Shown piece by piece: positions 1 to 7,973 of a DNA stretch of 64,000 bases (position 1 is the stretch's first letter; the number at the start of each line of letters is the position of its first letter). The position numbers were made by a program, and so were the translations under genes. Under the pieces are notes generated by a model. The model did not search any database and was not told where the DNA came from. It was given only the letters and a program-made list of their open reading frames with translations. This stretch comes from Planctomycetota bacterium (GTDB lineage Bacteria > Planctomycetota > Phycisphaerae > UBA1845 > PWPN01): contig JAKPHF010000062.1 in assembly GCA_029550525.1 (NCBI GenBank), forward strand, positions 558,001-622,000, written 5' to 3'.

Positions 1-1389
1 TCACGATGGCTCCGCTGCTCCTGTGTCGGAATCGGCGGACGGCGTCTCCTTCGGCACGGCACCCGGCTGACGACGAATTCTACCCAGGTATTCCCGGATC
101 GCCGACTCGTGCCCGCGGTCGGTCGGCTTGTAGTATATTTTATCGACCCCCAGATATTCCTGCTCCACAAAACCACCTTCGTAGTCGTGAGCGTACTTGT
201 AGCCCTCCCCATGCTCCAGACGGGCGGCCCCGCGGTAGTGAGCGTCGCGCAAGTGCTTGGGAACGGGGATGGTTCGGCCTTCACGAATGTCTTTTGCGGC
301 GGTCCATACGGCCATCGCCGAGGCGTTGGATTTCGGAGCGGTGGCGATGTAGGTCACGGCCTGGCTCAAGGGCAGTTGGCATTCGGGCATGCCGACCAGG
401 AGCGTGACTTGGGCGGCCGCGTTGGCTAACACCAACGCCATGGGGTCGGCGTTACCCACGTCCTCCGCGGCACAGATGGCCACCCGTCGGGCGATAAACC
501 GGGGATCCTCGCCGGCCTCCAGCATGCGAGCCAGCCAGTACACCGCCGCGTCGGGATCGCTGCCCCGCATGCTCTTGATGAGGGCGCTGGCGGCATCATA
601 GTGGGCGTCGCCGGTCGCATCGTACTGGATGGCCTTGCGCTGAATGGATTCCTCAGCAACCTGAAGATCGATCCGCACGGGTCCGCCGGGTTTGGCAGCC
701 GAATCTTGCCCCAATTGAGAGAGCACTGCCACTTCCAGCGCCAGCAGTGCCCGGCGGGCATCGCCGTCGCAAGTCACCGCCAGATGCTGGCGGGCTTCCG
801 GCGTCAATTCGACGGAATACCGCCCCATGCCCCGCTCGACGTCGCTCGCTGCCCGATCCAGCAGGATCGCGATATCCTCCACCGTCAACGGCTCGAACTG
901 GAAAATCTGGCTGCGCGAGATCAGTGGCGAGTTCACACTGAAGAAGGGATTCTCCGTCGTGGCTCCGATGAGCAACAGCAGACCATTCTCCACGTCGCCG
1001 AGCAGCACGTCTTGCTGTGCTCGGTTGAACCGGTGAATCTCGTCGAGAAACAACACGGTTCGCCTGCCGTTGTCCGTGAGCCGGTCTTTGGCCCGGGCGA
1101 TGACTTCGCGAATCTCCTTGACGCCCACGGCGGCGGCGTTCATCTCCTCGAACACGGCCTGCGTCTGGTTAGCGATGATGTGGGCAAGCGTCGTCTTGCC
1201 GGTGCCGGGCGGCCCGTAAAAGATGGCGCTGGTCAGCCGGTCGGCGGCCAGCATCCGGCGAAGCAGCTTGCCCGGCCCGAGAAAATGCTGCTGGCCCACG
1301 AACTCGTCCAGTGTGCGGGGCCGCATGCGCACGGGCAGCGGTTGCACACGATCGAGTGCTGCCTTTCGTTGATGGCTGAACAGATCCAC
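1..1389 (-). CDS. rarA: Replication-associated recombination protein A (RarA/MgsA family AAA+ ATPase)
   Basis: This 462-aa protein is a clamp-loader-like AAA+ ATPase, a family that acts at stalled replication forks. Visible motifs are Walker A GPPGTGKT at residues 59-66, Walker B LFLDEIHRF at 113-121, sensor-1 region IGATTENPFF at 141-150, and an arginine-finger/sensor-2 region GDARRALLALE near 208-218. The C-terminal half carries the usual RarA tetramerisation region, including RFIARR and GHESAIREYL. The length is normal for the family. The start is GTG, with an AAGG-containing Shine-Dalgarno-like stretch about 9 nt upstream. The stop codon is the first three bases of the window, so the gene is complete. 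comF lies about 80 bp upstream in the same direction, and the two may be cotranscribed. The family assignment is firm; the role in this organism is inferred. Confidence 0.95.
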   Translation of the reverse strand: MDLFSHQRKAALDRVQPLPVRMRPRTLDEFVGQQHFLGPGKLLRRMLAADRLTSAIFYGPPGTGKTTLAHIIANQTQAVFEEMNAAAVGVKEIREVIARAKDRLTDNGRRTVLFLDEIHRFNRAQQDVLLGDVENGLLLLIGATTENPFFSVNSPLISRSQIFQFEPLTVEDIAILLDRAASDVERGMGRYSVELTPEARQHLAVTCDGDARRALLALEVAVLSQLGQDSAAKPGGPVRIDLQVAEESIQRKAIQYDATGDAHYDAASALIKSMRGSDPDAAVYWLARMLEAGEDPRFIARRVAICAAEDVGNADPMALVLANAAAQVTLLVGMPECQLPLSQAVTYIATAPKSNASAMAVWTAAKDIREGRTIPVPKHLRDAHYRGAARLEHGEGYKYAHDYEGGFVEQEYLGVDKIYYKPTDRGHESAIREYLGRIRRQPGAVPKETPSADSDTGAAEPS

Positions 1390-1468
1390 AGCGCCGCCCT
1401 TGTCCTGTCAACGGAGTCTCGCTCTGCCCTGTCGAAGCCAGGCTCTCCTCGGACAGATTTTAGCGGAT

Positions 1469-2224
1469 TCAGGCCTGCAAAGCGTGGGCACGTTCCGGAT
1501 TGGTCTTGGCGAGCACGGCAGCGTAGACCCGGGTGGCCCCCGCTTGCTTGAGCACCCGGGCGACCTCCTGCAACGTCGCGCCGGTGGTCGAGACATCGTC
1601 CACCATGCAGAAGATGCCTCCGGCGGGCCGAGCCCCGCGGGCCAGCCGGAACACGCCGTGCACGTTCTGGCGCCGCTCGTCGGCCGTGAGGCCCACCTGC
1701 CGCCGCCGCTTGCCTTTCTCGTACAGCAACGGCAGCACGGGCAGTTTCAGTTCGCGGCCGAGCTCCTGAGCCAGCGCTCGCGGCGGACTGAATCGGTACG
1801 CCAGTCGGCTACGCCAGGATAATGGCACGGGAACGATGGCTTCCACTTCGCATGCCCACGACCGGGTGCCCACGGCAACGGCCAGGAACCGCCCCAGCGG
1901 ACGATCGAGCTGCTGACAGCGACCGAACTTGAACTTGCAGATCAACTGCCGGAGAAGCCCGTCGTACTCGCCGACGCGACAGAAGCCGTCAAACGCGATA
2001 CGATGTTCGACACATCGAGGACAACCGTCGGCTGCTCCGGCAGGCTCGTCGGTCGTCAAACCGCAACGGGGACAATAGAATTGCTGGCTTGCGCGGCCCA
2101 TGGCCAGGGCACATTCCGTGCACCAGGGGCCCTCGGCGGTGGTCAGCCAGGCTCCGCAGGCGCAGCATCCGCCGGGCAGCACCAGGTCGGCCAGCAGGCA
2201 CGGCACTCGGGTCAGCCATCGCAT
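1469..2224 (-). CDS. comF: ComF family phosphoribosyltransferase-like protein
   Basis: The protein is about 251 aa, the usual ComF size. The N-terminus has the zinc-binding cysteine pattern of the family (GCCACG, CTEC, FYCPRCG, GCPRC). The C-terminal half is a type I phosphoribosyltransferase fold with the PRPP loop MVDDVSTTGAT. ComF proteins are linked to DNA uptake in competent bacteria, but many bacteria carry them without known competence, so the role here is open. A longer frame reaches to 2329, but its first 35 residues look non-coding. The ATG at 2224 places MRWLTRVPCLLADLVLPGGC at the N-terminus, as is typical of ComF. It is divergent from the methyltransferase gene; the roughly 200 bp between them should hold both promoters. 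Confidence 0.88.
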   Translation of the reverse strand: MRWLTRVPCLLADLVLPGGCCACGAWLTTAEGPWCTECALAMGRASQQFYCPRCGLTTDEPAGAADGCPRCVEHRIAFDGFCRVGEYDGLLRQLICKFKFGRCQQLDRPLGRFLAVAVGTRSWACEVEAIVPVPLSWRSRLAYRFSPPRALAQELGRELKLPVLPLLYEKGKRRRQVGLTADERRQNVHGVFRLARGARPAGGIFCMVDDVSTTGATLQEVARVLKQAGATRVYAAVLAKTNPERAHALQA

Positions 2225-2357
2225 GGGTTCATTCTGACCGGCTGACGGACCAGCGCCAAGTTGGCGAGAACGCGAATGCTTGCCGAAGGAGGTAACTCGG
2301 CTCGCTGGATGGGTGAATCCTGGATGCATTTTCCGTCGGTCCGTTTCTTTTTTGGAT

Positions 2358-2363
2358 TATAAT
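2358..2363 (+). promoter_or_regulatory. -10 box (TATAAT) upstream of the methyltransferase gene
   Basis: A perfect TATAAT lies 64 bp before the ATG at 2427, in the divergent comF/methyltransferase intergenic region. No good -35 hexamer is visible at 16-18 bp spacing, so this is only a candidate promoter. Confidence 0.4.
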
Positions 2364-2426
2364 GTAGAGTCATCATCTCCTGATGCAATGAGGCTGCGTC
2401 ATGTCTCGCGATGTCGGGGTGAGCTA

Positions 2427-3398
2427 ATGAGTCTGGACGCCACCATTCAACGAGCCCGCTCGGCCCGAGAGCCATTGATCCGATCGGAGCAGAGCAACGC
2501 GTGGAGGTTGTTCCACGGTGGCTCGGACGGCGTGGAAGGTCTCTTCATCGAACAGTGGGCGGACGTGCTGGTCGCCCAGTTTCATCCCAACCACGTCCAC
2601 GTCCGCGAAGACGAGACCCGAGGAGCCCTGGAGCATCTGCGGCAGTCCGTGAACGCGCGAGCCGTCTACCGCAAGATCTTCCCCCCCGATCGGGCCCAGG
2701 TGTCGCCGGAAATCGGAGCCATGCACTTGAGCCCGCAGCCGTGGTTGGGCACGCCGGTCGAGGCCGAAATTCCGATCGTGGAGAACAGCCTGAAATTCCT
2801 GATCCGGCCGTACGACGGGTTCTCCGTGGGGTTGTTTCTCGAGAACCGGGACAACCGTCGGCGGGTGCGAAACATGGCCGCGGGCCGTCGCGTGCTGAAC
2901 GCGTTCTGCTACACCTGCGGCTTTTCCGTGGCCGCCGCCGCGGGCGGAGCTACCAGCGTGTACAGCGTGGACCTGTCTCGCAAATACCTCGAGTGGGGCA
3001 AACGCAACTTCGAAGCCAACCGTATCTCCACCCAAGGACATTGGTTCTTCTGCTCGGATGTCCTCGATTACTACGCCCGGGCCAAGCGGCAGGGCCGGCG
3101 CTTCGACCTGATCATTCTCGATCCCCCCACGTTCGCGCGGATGCGGCGGCCCCGGCGCACGTTCGTGCTCGAGGAGGACCTGGGCCCGCTGTTGGCCGGT
3201 GCCGTCGAACTGCTCGACCCCGGTGGCATCCTGCTGCTGGCCACGAACTGCCGGCAGCTCGCTCTTGCTAGGATGGAACAGGAAATTCGCAAGGCCGCGG
3301 GCAACCGCGAGTGCACCGTTCTCGAACGACCCGCCCTGCCGCCGGACTTTCCGGGTGACCCGGATTTTGCCAAGAGCATCATCGTGCGACTGAACTGA
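2427..3398 (+). CDS. Class I SAM-dependent rRNA methyltransferase (RlmI-like)
   Basis: The protein is 323 aa. Its core resembles the RlmI/RlmK family of 23S rRNA cytosine/guanine methyltransferases: a central region GFSVGLFLENRDNRR, then the SAM-binding segment VLNAFCYTCGFSVAAAAGGA, the acidic residue in YSVDLSRKYLEWG, and the catalytic-type motif LIILDPPTFAR. A short N-terminal section precedes these, and no clear PUA domain is seen. The frame is open from 2280, but ATG 2427 is preferred because GGGGTGAG sits just upstream, while the preceding 49 residues look random and overlap the promoter region. The exact target nucleotide cannot be told from the sequence. Confidence 0.85.
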   Translation: MSLDATIQRARSAREPLIRSEQSNAWRLFHGGSDGVEGLFIEQWADVLVAQFHPNHVHVREDETRGALEHLRQSVNARAVYRKIFPPDRAQVSPEIGAMHLSPQPWLGTPVEAEIPIVENSLKFLIRPYDGFSVGLFLENRDNRRRVRNMAAGRRVLNAFCYTCGFSVAAAAGGATSVYSVDLSRKYLEWGKRNFEANRISTQGHWFFCSDVLDYYARAKRQGRRFDLIILDPPTFARMRRPRRTFVLEEDLGPLLAGAVELLDPGGILLLATNCRQLALARMEQEIRKAAGNRECTVLERPALPPDFPGDPDFAKSIIVRLN

Positions 3399-3453
3399 CG
3401 GTGCTCGCTTCGGCGGATCGCGATCGCTTCGGGCACATATTAGTCACTTATGA

Positions 3454-3897
3454 TCACGTGACGTCCAGCGGGTGCTCCCAGCGGGCGCGGCGGAACGTGT
3501 ACGGGCCTTCAATGCCGAGGTTGAGAGCTGCCATCACCTGTTCGCGCTCTTCCAGCGTGTCGCGAAGCTGGCGGGCCAGATCCTCGAACGGCACGGCCCC
3601 ACGCCCCCGCATGACCAGCCCACTTCGCTGCTGGGTCAGGAGCTCTTCCGGCGAGATCGAACAACGGATGTCCACCTCGCCCGACCATTCGCCGCACGTG
3701 CTCACCGGCGTGATGATCGAAACGATCCATCGCTCGTCGCGGGCGTTGGGTTTGCTGGCCCCGATCAGGATGAGCCGATCCCCGTGGCCGGGTCGCAAAT
3801 ACATGCGCGCGGTGGTCACTTTGAGGCCGACCTCGCGAACGATATGAACCAGGCGACGTTTGATGTCTTCCGCGGGTTCGCGTCCTGCTCTGGACAA
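3454..3897 (-). CDS. Conserved-looking hypothetical protein, 147 aa
   Basis: I do not recognise this family. The composition looks coding: charged helices at the N-terminus (AEDIKRRLVHIVREVGLKV), alternating hydrophobic strands such as DRLILIGASKP and RWIVSIITPV, then a C-terminal amphipathic helix around LARQLRDTLEEREQVMAAL. No signal peptide or transmembrane segment is seen. The start chosen is TTG 3897, because AGGGAGGGG lies on the minus strand with GGAGG six bases upstream. A GTG ten codons earlier is possible but has no ribosome site. It is convergent with the methyltransferase gene. Competing frames on the other strand have worse residue composition. Confidence 0.55.
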   Translation of the reverse strand: MSRAGREPAEDIKRRLVHIVREVGLKVTTARMYLRPGHGDRLILIGASKPNARDERWIVSIITPVSTCGEWSGEVDIRCSISPEELLTQQRSGLVMRGRGAVPFEDLARQLRDTLEEREQVMAALNLGIEGPYTFRRARWEHPLDVT

Positions 3898-4282
3898 CTC
3901 GCCCCTCCCTTGCGGCTTGTGGCACACGAATCGGGTTACCCATCGGGCCGGCAGGAACCGCCCGACGCTTGGTTACGACATTGCCTCTTCCATGGCGGTG
4001 AACCTGACTCCGCTGTCGAGTCTTCGCACCGGTCCGACCGCGCCGAAAAGGGCCTGTTGCGCTGATCGGCCGCACATTATGCCGCGACGCATCGGGTTTG
4101 TGAATAGGGTGGATCACGGAAAGGAAGAATGATCAACCCGAGGTCCGATAAAGAAGCAGCGACTTGATTTCGTCGTTTGGCAAAGCAACGCAAGCTCACA
4201 CAGACTTGAGATATGCGGTCGTTTGTGACAAGCCATCGAGCGGACTACACTCGTCGAGCCAATACAAAGAGGACCAGGTGCC
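3898..4282. other. Divergent intergenic region, no gene seen
   Basis: These 385 bp separate the leftward hypothetical gene from the rightward phosphatase gene. Apart from the phosphatase promoter described separately, no RNA gene, repeat or credible small reading frame was found. Confidence 0.5.
4223..4251 (+). promoter_or_regulatory. Promoter of the inositol-monophosphatase family gene
   Basis: TTGTGA (4223-4228) and TACACT (4246-4251) are separated by exactly 17 bp, each matching four of six sigma-70 positions. The predicted start near 4258 leaves a leader of about 25 nt that contains AGGACCAGG before the ATG at 4283. Confidence 0.5.
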
Positions 4283-5077
4283 ATGCACGAGACCGATTTG
4301 AAAGCCAGGCTCGAGTTAGCTGTTGCGGCCGCGCGCTCCGCCGGCCGTATCGCCGCCGACTACTTTGCCCATCTGAAGTTCGACGTGGAGACCAAGCGTG
4401 ATGGAACACCGGTTACCATCGCGGATCGCCAGACCGAGGAGGATCTGCGCAGACAGATCGAGCAGGGCTTTCCAGACGATGCCATCCAGGGAGAAGAGTT
4501 CCCCAGCCGGCCCGGGCGATCAGGATGGCAATGGATCCTGGATCCCATCGACGGCACCAAATCCTTCATCCACGGCGTGCCGTTGTTCGGCACGCTGGTG
4601 GGCATCGAATTCGAAGGCGAACCCGTCGTGGGTGTGATCGAGTTGCCCGCGCTCAACGAACGCGTCTATGCCGCACGGGGTCAGGGTGCCTGGCACGTCA
4701 AGGGCGATCAGGCTCCACAACCCGCCCGCGTCTCCGCGGTCACGTCACTATCGGAGAGTCTCTTCTGCTGCGGCTCGGTCACCACGTTCGTGACCGAGCA
4801 TCGGCTGGAAGCGTTCGAGAAGTTACGTGCCGCCAGCAAGCTCTCCCGCGGCTGGGGCGACTGCTACGGCTACGTGCTGGTGGCCACCGGCCGAGCCGAG
4901 GTCATGGTCGATCCCGTGCTCAACGTCTGGGACATGGCCGCCTTGCTGCCCATCCTGACCGAAGCCGGCGGCACGTTCAGCGACTGGCAGGGCACGCCCA
5001 CCATCCACGGCAGGGATGGAATCGGAACCAACGGTCACGTGCTTTCCGAAGTGCTGGCCATCACCCGAGGCCGGTAA
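4283..5077 (+). CDS. Inositol monophosphatase family phosphatase (HisN-like)
   Basis: This 264-aa protein belongs to the lithium-sensitive inositol-phosphatase fold. The metal ligands are visible: Glu-Glu at 71-72, motif DPIDGTKSF at 87-95, and NVWDMAA at 214-220. The form DGTKSFIHGVP with a following LFGTLVGIE is typical of the histidinol-phosphate phosphatase (HisN) branch, so the likely reaction is removal of phosphate from L-histidinol phosphate. Inositol phosphates or 3'-phosphoadenosine phosphate remain possible substrates. The length is normal for the family. There is no histidine operon around it. A promoter and an AGGACCAGG ribosome site precede the ATG. It converges with the secreted protein gene, only 8 bp away. 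Confidence 0.88.
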   Translation: MHETDLKARLELAVAAARSAGRIAADYFAHLKFDVETKRDGTPVTIADRQTEEDLRRQIEQGFPDDAIQGEEFPSRPGRSGWQWILDPIDGTKSFIHGVPLFGTLVGIEFEGEPVVGVIELPALNERVYAARGQGAWHVKGDQAPQPARVSAVTSLSESLFCCGSVTTFVTEHRLEAFEKLRAASKLSRGWGDCYGYVLVATGRAEVMVDPVLNVWDMAALLPILTEAGGTFSDWQGTPTIHGRDGIGTNGHVLSEVLAITRGR

Positions 5078-5085
5078 CGCGAGCG

Positions 5086-6159
5086 TCAGGGACGCCGAAT
5101 GCGGAGCGTTTCCCCTTGGAGCCGCAGCGTCTCGGCCATGAGCACGGGCTCGCCGTCAACGCTAACCGTGTAGGCCAGGATAGCCACGCGATCGTTCGGC
5201 TGGATCTCCTCGTGGGGTAGCTCGCGGACGGGGCCGAGATCCACCCGCACTCTGTTCCCGTCATCGAGCTCGACCATCGCCACGAGATGCCGGTCCGGCC
5301 GATTGATGGGCTGAAGAACGCGCGTGCCCTGGATGATCCCGTGATACCACTGGCTCTGCGGCACCGCCGTGTGGTCGACAGACTCCCCGACACGCACGCG
5401 TGACGCGATCAACACCGATCGACCGTCGACGATTCTCGGCCGGCCGGCGGCGGTGATCCGGTCGCCCAGCCTCAAGTCGAGTTTCCTCGCCTCATCGCGC
5501 GGACCGAGGAACACGCGCCGAGCCAACCCATCATCGGTCTCGACCATGGCCACCACGCCTGGTTCGGCCACGCGGGACAGCTTGACCAGCCGGAGTTCCC
5601 GAACCTGCCCGGTCACTTCGTGAGTTGCCGGGGGCGTCCTCGGCTCATTGGTCTCTTCCGGCCCGACGAAGCCCAACACGTCCGAAGGCGGCGCGACCCG
5701 GCCCACATCCAGCCGGGCAGTCGGAACTTGGTCCTGGCGGTTGTACAGTGTGTAATCGTCACGCAGGTTGTATTCGCGCAGCGTGTAGATGCCGTCCGCG
5801 TAGCTGTCGCCGTACCAGCGACTCTCATGACGCGGCAAGACTTCACGATAGCGGTACACGTGTGTCACGATACGAGGGCTCGGGACAATCGATTCCGTTT
5901 GTACGCTCGGCGCGGGAGTCGCCGGAGCCGTCTCGCCGCGAAAACGATAGACCGGAGCAGGCTCCGGGGCGCGGGCCCGCTCGCGGATGATCACGCGCGG
6001 AGGATGGCTTGCCTCCTTGCCTTCGATCTCGAGCTTGTAACCCTGATCGGTGACGTTGTACTGTACCTCCACGTCTTCAGCTGCGATCGGCCCCGTCCCC
6101 AAAACCAGAACGGCGCCGGCTGCCACAATCCACGACCTGAGGAAAACGACAGATTTCAT
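5086..6159 (-). CDS. Secreted protein with duplicated C-terminal beta domain
   Basis: The 357-aa product begins with a signal peptide (about residues 1-27, ending GPIAAED), so it is probably exported. A Pro/Arg/Tyr-rich middle (VYRYREV, SRWYGDSYADGIYTLREYN) is followed by two related domains of about 70 residues. Both start with a strand, contain VAMVE(T/L)DDG then a valine/arginine strand and LGP, and end in (V/I)xxxDRxxxxxxxxxVDGxxVLxA. The repeat suggests an ancient duplication of a small beta-barrel, possibly OB-like, but I do not recognise a named family and propose no function. It is the distal gene of a convergent pair with the phosphatase. Confidence 0.7.
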   Translation of the reverse strand: MKSVVFLRSWIVAAGAVLVLGTGPIAAEDVEVQYNVTDQGYKLEIEGKEASHPPRVIIRERARAPEPAPVYRFRGETAPATPAPSVQTESIVPSPRIVTHVYRYREVLPRHESRWYGDSYADGIYTLREYNLRDDYTLYNRQDQVPTARLDVGRVAPPSDVLGFVGPEETNEPRTPPATHEVTGQVRELRLVKLSRVAEPGVVAMVETDDGLARRVFLGPRDEARKLDLRLGDRITAAGRPRIVDGRSVLIASRVRVGESVDHTAVPQSQWYHGIIQGTRVLQPINRPDRHLVAMVELDDGNRVRVDLGPVRELPHEEIQPNDRVAILAYTVSVDGEPVLMAETLRLQGETLRIRRP

Positions 6160-6183
6160 AACATCCCCCGCTGAATGGGCTGT

Positions 6184-6255
6184 GATCAGCTATGAGCTCT
6201 GAGCTGTGAGCTATGAGCCGACCGGTCCGGCTGAGAGCTGAGAGCTGACAGCTAC
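6184..6255. repeat. 7-bp-period tandem repeat (AGCTNTG type)
   Basis: A run of heptamers of the form AGCTATG/AGCTCTG/AGCTGTG, interrupted once, follows the start of the secreted-protein gene. The same sequence type recurs at about 15560, 35290, 35600 and 45681. Confidence 0.75.
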
Positions 6256-6383
6256 TAGATCGTTTGCCCGATCACGGCGAATGACAAATCGAAAACGCTG
6301 ATCCCGGCATTCGGGGGATTGCCCGTTTTGCGAAAGGGGATTCCGATGGCATTGTGGTGCAAGACTTGCTGCGTGCTGGAACT

Positions 6384-6435
6384 GTGGTGCAGGCATCCTG
6401 CCTGCACTGTGCACGCTGGAAGCGTGCACCACAAG
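6384..6435. repeat. Paired palindrome repeat (GCAGGCATCCTGCCTGC / GCACGCTGGAAGCGTGC)
   Basis: Two adjacent inverted repeats sit just downstream of the Gly/Tyr-rich gene: one built on GCAGGCA...TGCCTGC, the other on GTGCACGCT...AGCGTGCAC. Near-identical copies lie at 57847-57890 and, inverted, at 63330-63378. A diverged copy lies inside a coding gene at 38032-38060. Confidence 0.8.
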
Positions 6436-6444
6436 AAAAGACCG

Positions 6445-7638
6445 TCACCTGCGAATTCCGAAGGGGCCGCCGTTTTGATCGAATGGACTGCGGTTGTAAA
6501 CATAACCGCGCATGTCGTCGCCGGTATCGCGATCCCAGCTGCGACCGTACCAGTCCGTGCCGCGCCGCGTGTTGTCCTGGCGATTGCGATACCAGTCGCT
6601 GTATGCATCCGTGTGGCGCCGGGTGTCGTACCGCCAGTCGCGCTGCGCGGTACCGCGCCAGGTGTCGTCGGATCGGTAACCATACACGCCGCGCACGTCC
6701 GGCTGTCGATAAGCTCCGCCGTACTGACCGCGACCGACCTGCCGATCGCCGTACATCTGCGAGTACCGGCGTTCACTGTAGTAGCCATAACCGTCGGCCG
6801 GCGCAGCGTAGCGGCCAGTGACGCCCTGCCTGTATGCTCCCGTGCCGTACTGCCCGGTTCCATACGTGCCCGTACCTGACCGACCCGTGTCGTAGCCGTA
6901 TATCCCGCTTTGGCTACGGTACGGCGTGCTTGGGCCAAACTGACCGGCGGTGCCAGGTACGTCCGTGCTGTAGCCTCGGCCGCCACTGTATGAGCCGACC
7001 GTGCCCGAACCCAGCGAGCTATCGCCAAAGCGGTATGCGAAATTGCGCGTTCCAATCCCGCGTTGGCCGATCGCACCGGTCCCCTGCTGACCTACGCCGG
7101 CTCCACCCGGACTGATCGCCCCGGCCCCGGCTTGGCCGGTCTGGCCCATACCGAGCTGGCCAGCCACACCCGGTTGCTGACGCGCGGCCTCCACGCCCGA
7201 GTCGGTCATGGCATCATTGCGGAACGTCCGGTTACCCATACGAGCGGCATCGTCGCGACTCGCCGCGTTGGCCCCGGCGCCCTCATTGATCCGCCCGGTG
7301 GTGCCGCGCTGCTGGCGGGCGGTACCGCGGTCGCCATACCCGCCGGCCCCCTGGGCGGACTGGCCCGCTCCTTCACCACCCGGCGTCGTCAACCACGGTT
7401 CGACTCGCAGCGTCCTGCCCGACTCCAGGTTCCCGGTGCTGCTGATACTCCGGCCCTTATGCCAACGGCTGTTCGAGAGGCCCCGCATCTGGTCCGACCG
7501 GCTCAATCCCGAACCCCTCTGGCTGTTGGCCCCGCGGTCGCTTCCGGACCGGCTCTGAGCCCACACCTGTACCCCGGCCAGCGACAGCGCGGCCGCGACG
7601 ACCACGCTGATGACGTTTATCTGTTGATGAGATCTCAT
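6445..7638 (-). CDS. Secreted Gly/Tyr/Arg-rich low-complexity protein
   Basis: The product is 397 aa with a signal peptide (MRSHQQINVISVVVAAALSL, cleavage probably after VWAQ). The rest is low-complexity: a Ser/Gly/Arg/Gln-rich first part with glycine repeats such as GAGAISPGGAGVGQQGTGA, then a Tyr/Gly/Arg-rich part (GTGTYGTGQYGTGAYRQG, DWYRNRQD, RGVYGYRSDD). No catalytic domain is seen. The composition is like surface or matrix proteins that self-associate, but that is inference. The start is ATG 7638, where GGGAGC lies about 6 bp upstream; a frame reaching 7680 lacks a ribosome site. The opposite strand is also open over long stretches, a normal effect of GC bias. Confidence 0.65.
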   Translation of the reverse strand: MRSHQQINVISVVVAAALSLAGVQVWAQSRSGSDRGANSQRGSGLSRSDQMRGLSNSRWHKGRSISSTGNLESGRTLRVEPWLTTPGGEGAGQSAQGAGGYGDRGTARQQRGTTGRINEGAGANAASRDDAARMGNRTFRNDAMTDSGVEAARQQPGVAGQLGMGQTGQAGAGAISPGGAGVGQQGTGAIGQRGIGTRNFAYRFGDSSLGSGTVGSYSGGRGYSTDVPGTAGQFGPSTPYRSQSGIYGYDTGRSGTGTYGTGQYGTGAYRQGVTGRYAAPADGYGYYSERRYSQMYGDRQVGRGQYGGAYRQPDVRGVYGYRSDDTWRGTAQRDWRYDTRRHTDAYSDWYRNRQDNTRRGTDWYGRSWDRDTGDDMRGYVYNRSPFDQNGGPFGIRR

Positions 7639-7973
7639 GTTCTGCTCCCAGCGCTTGAAGCTTTCGCGATGGCGATTCAACCGGGGACATCGAAAACCGG
7701 CTCATCGCCATTGAATCATCATTGCCGCCGGAAAGTGCGAGACCACGTGCAAAACCCCCATGTTGAGGGTGGGTGGGCCTGACGGCCCGGGGCTGGGGGC
7801 TGGAGTGGGGACTGGCGAGACGAGGGCGGCGTCTCGCCCGCCTTGATCGGAGGGTTTTCGTCCTGCAGCGACGAGAAAACACTGCGTGATGAGCGGGCAA
7901 ACGCCTCCCGTGCCTTATTGTTGTCACGATGGGATTGAGGCGGGCAGGAGGCCCGCCCCCCGAAGGCACTAGC
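7639..7973. other. Intergenic region carrying repeats
   Basis: This 335-bp gap between the Gly/Tyr-rich gene and the end of the DAHP synthase gene holds a GGGGCTG heptamer array (about 7783-7812), a GC hairpin repeat (about 7813-7835) and a second hairpin (about 7938-7966). No gene was found. Confidence 0.6.
7783..7966. repeat. GGGGCTG heptamer array followed by two GGCGGGC-type hairpins
   Basis: The first part is a 7-bp-period run of GGGGCTG units. It is followed by an inverted repeat centred on GAGGGCGGCGTCTCGCCCGC, and later by GCGGGCAGGAGGCCCGCCC. The hairpin type recurs at 11050, 35528, 37541, 37610, 52838 and 63398. Confidence 0.65.

Noticed and set aside
3472..4065. 197-aa plus-strand frame opposite the hypothetical gene at 3454-3897
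   Set aside because: Poorer composition and no ribosome site, whereas the minus frame has GGAGG at ideal spacing.
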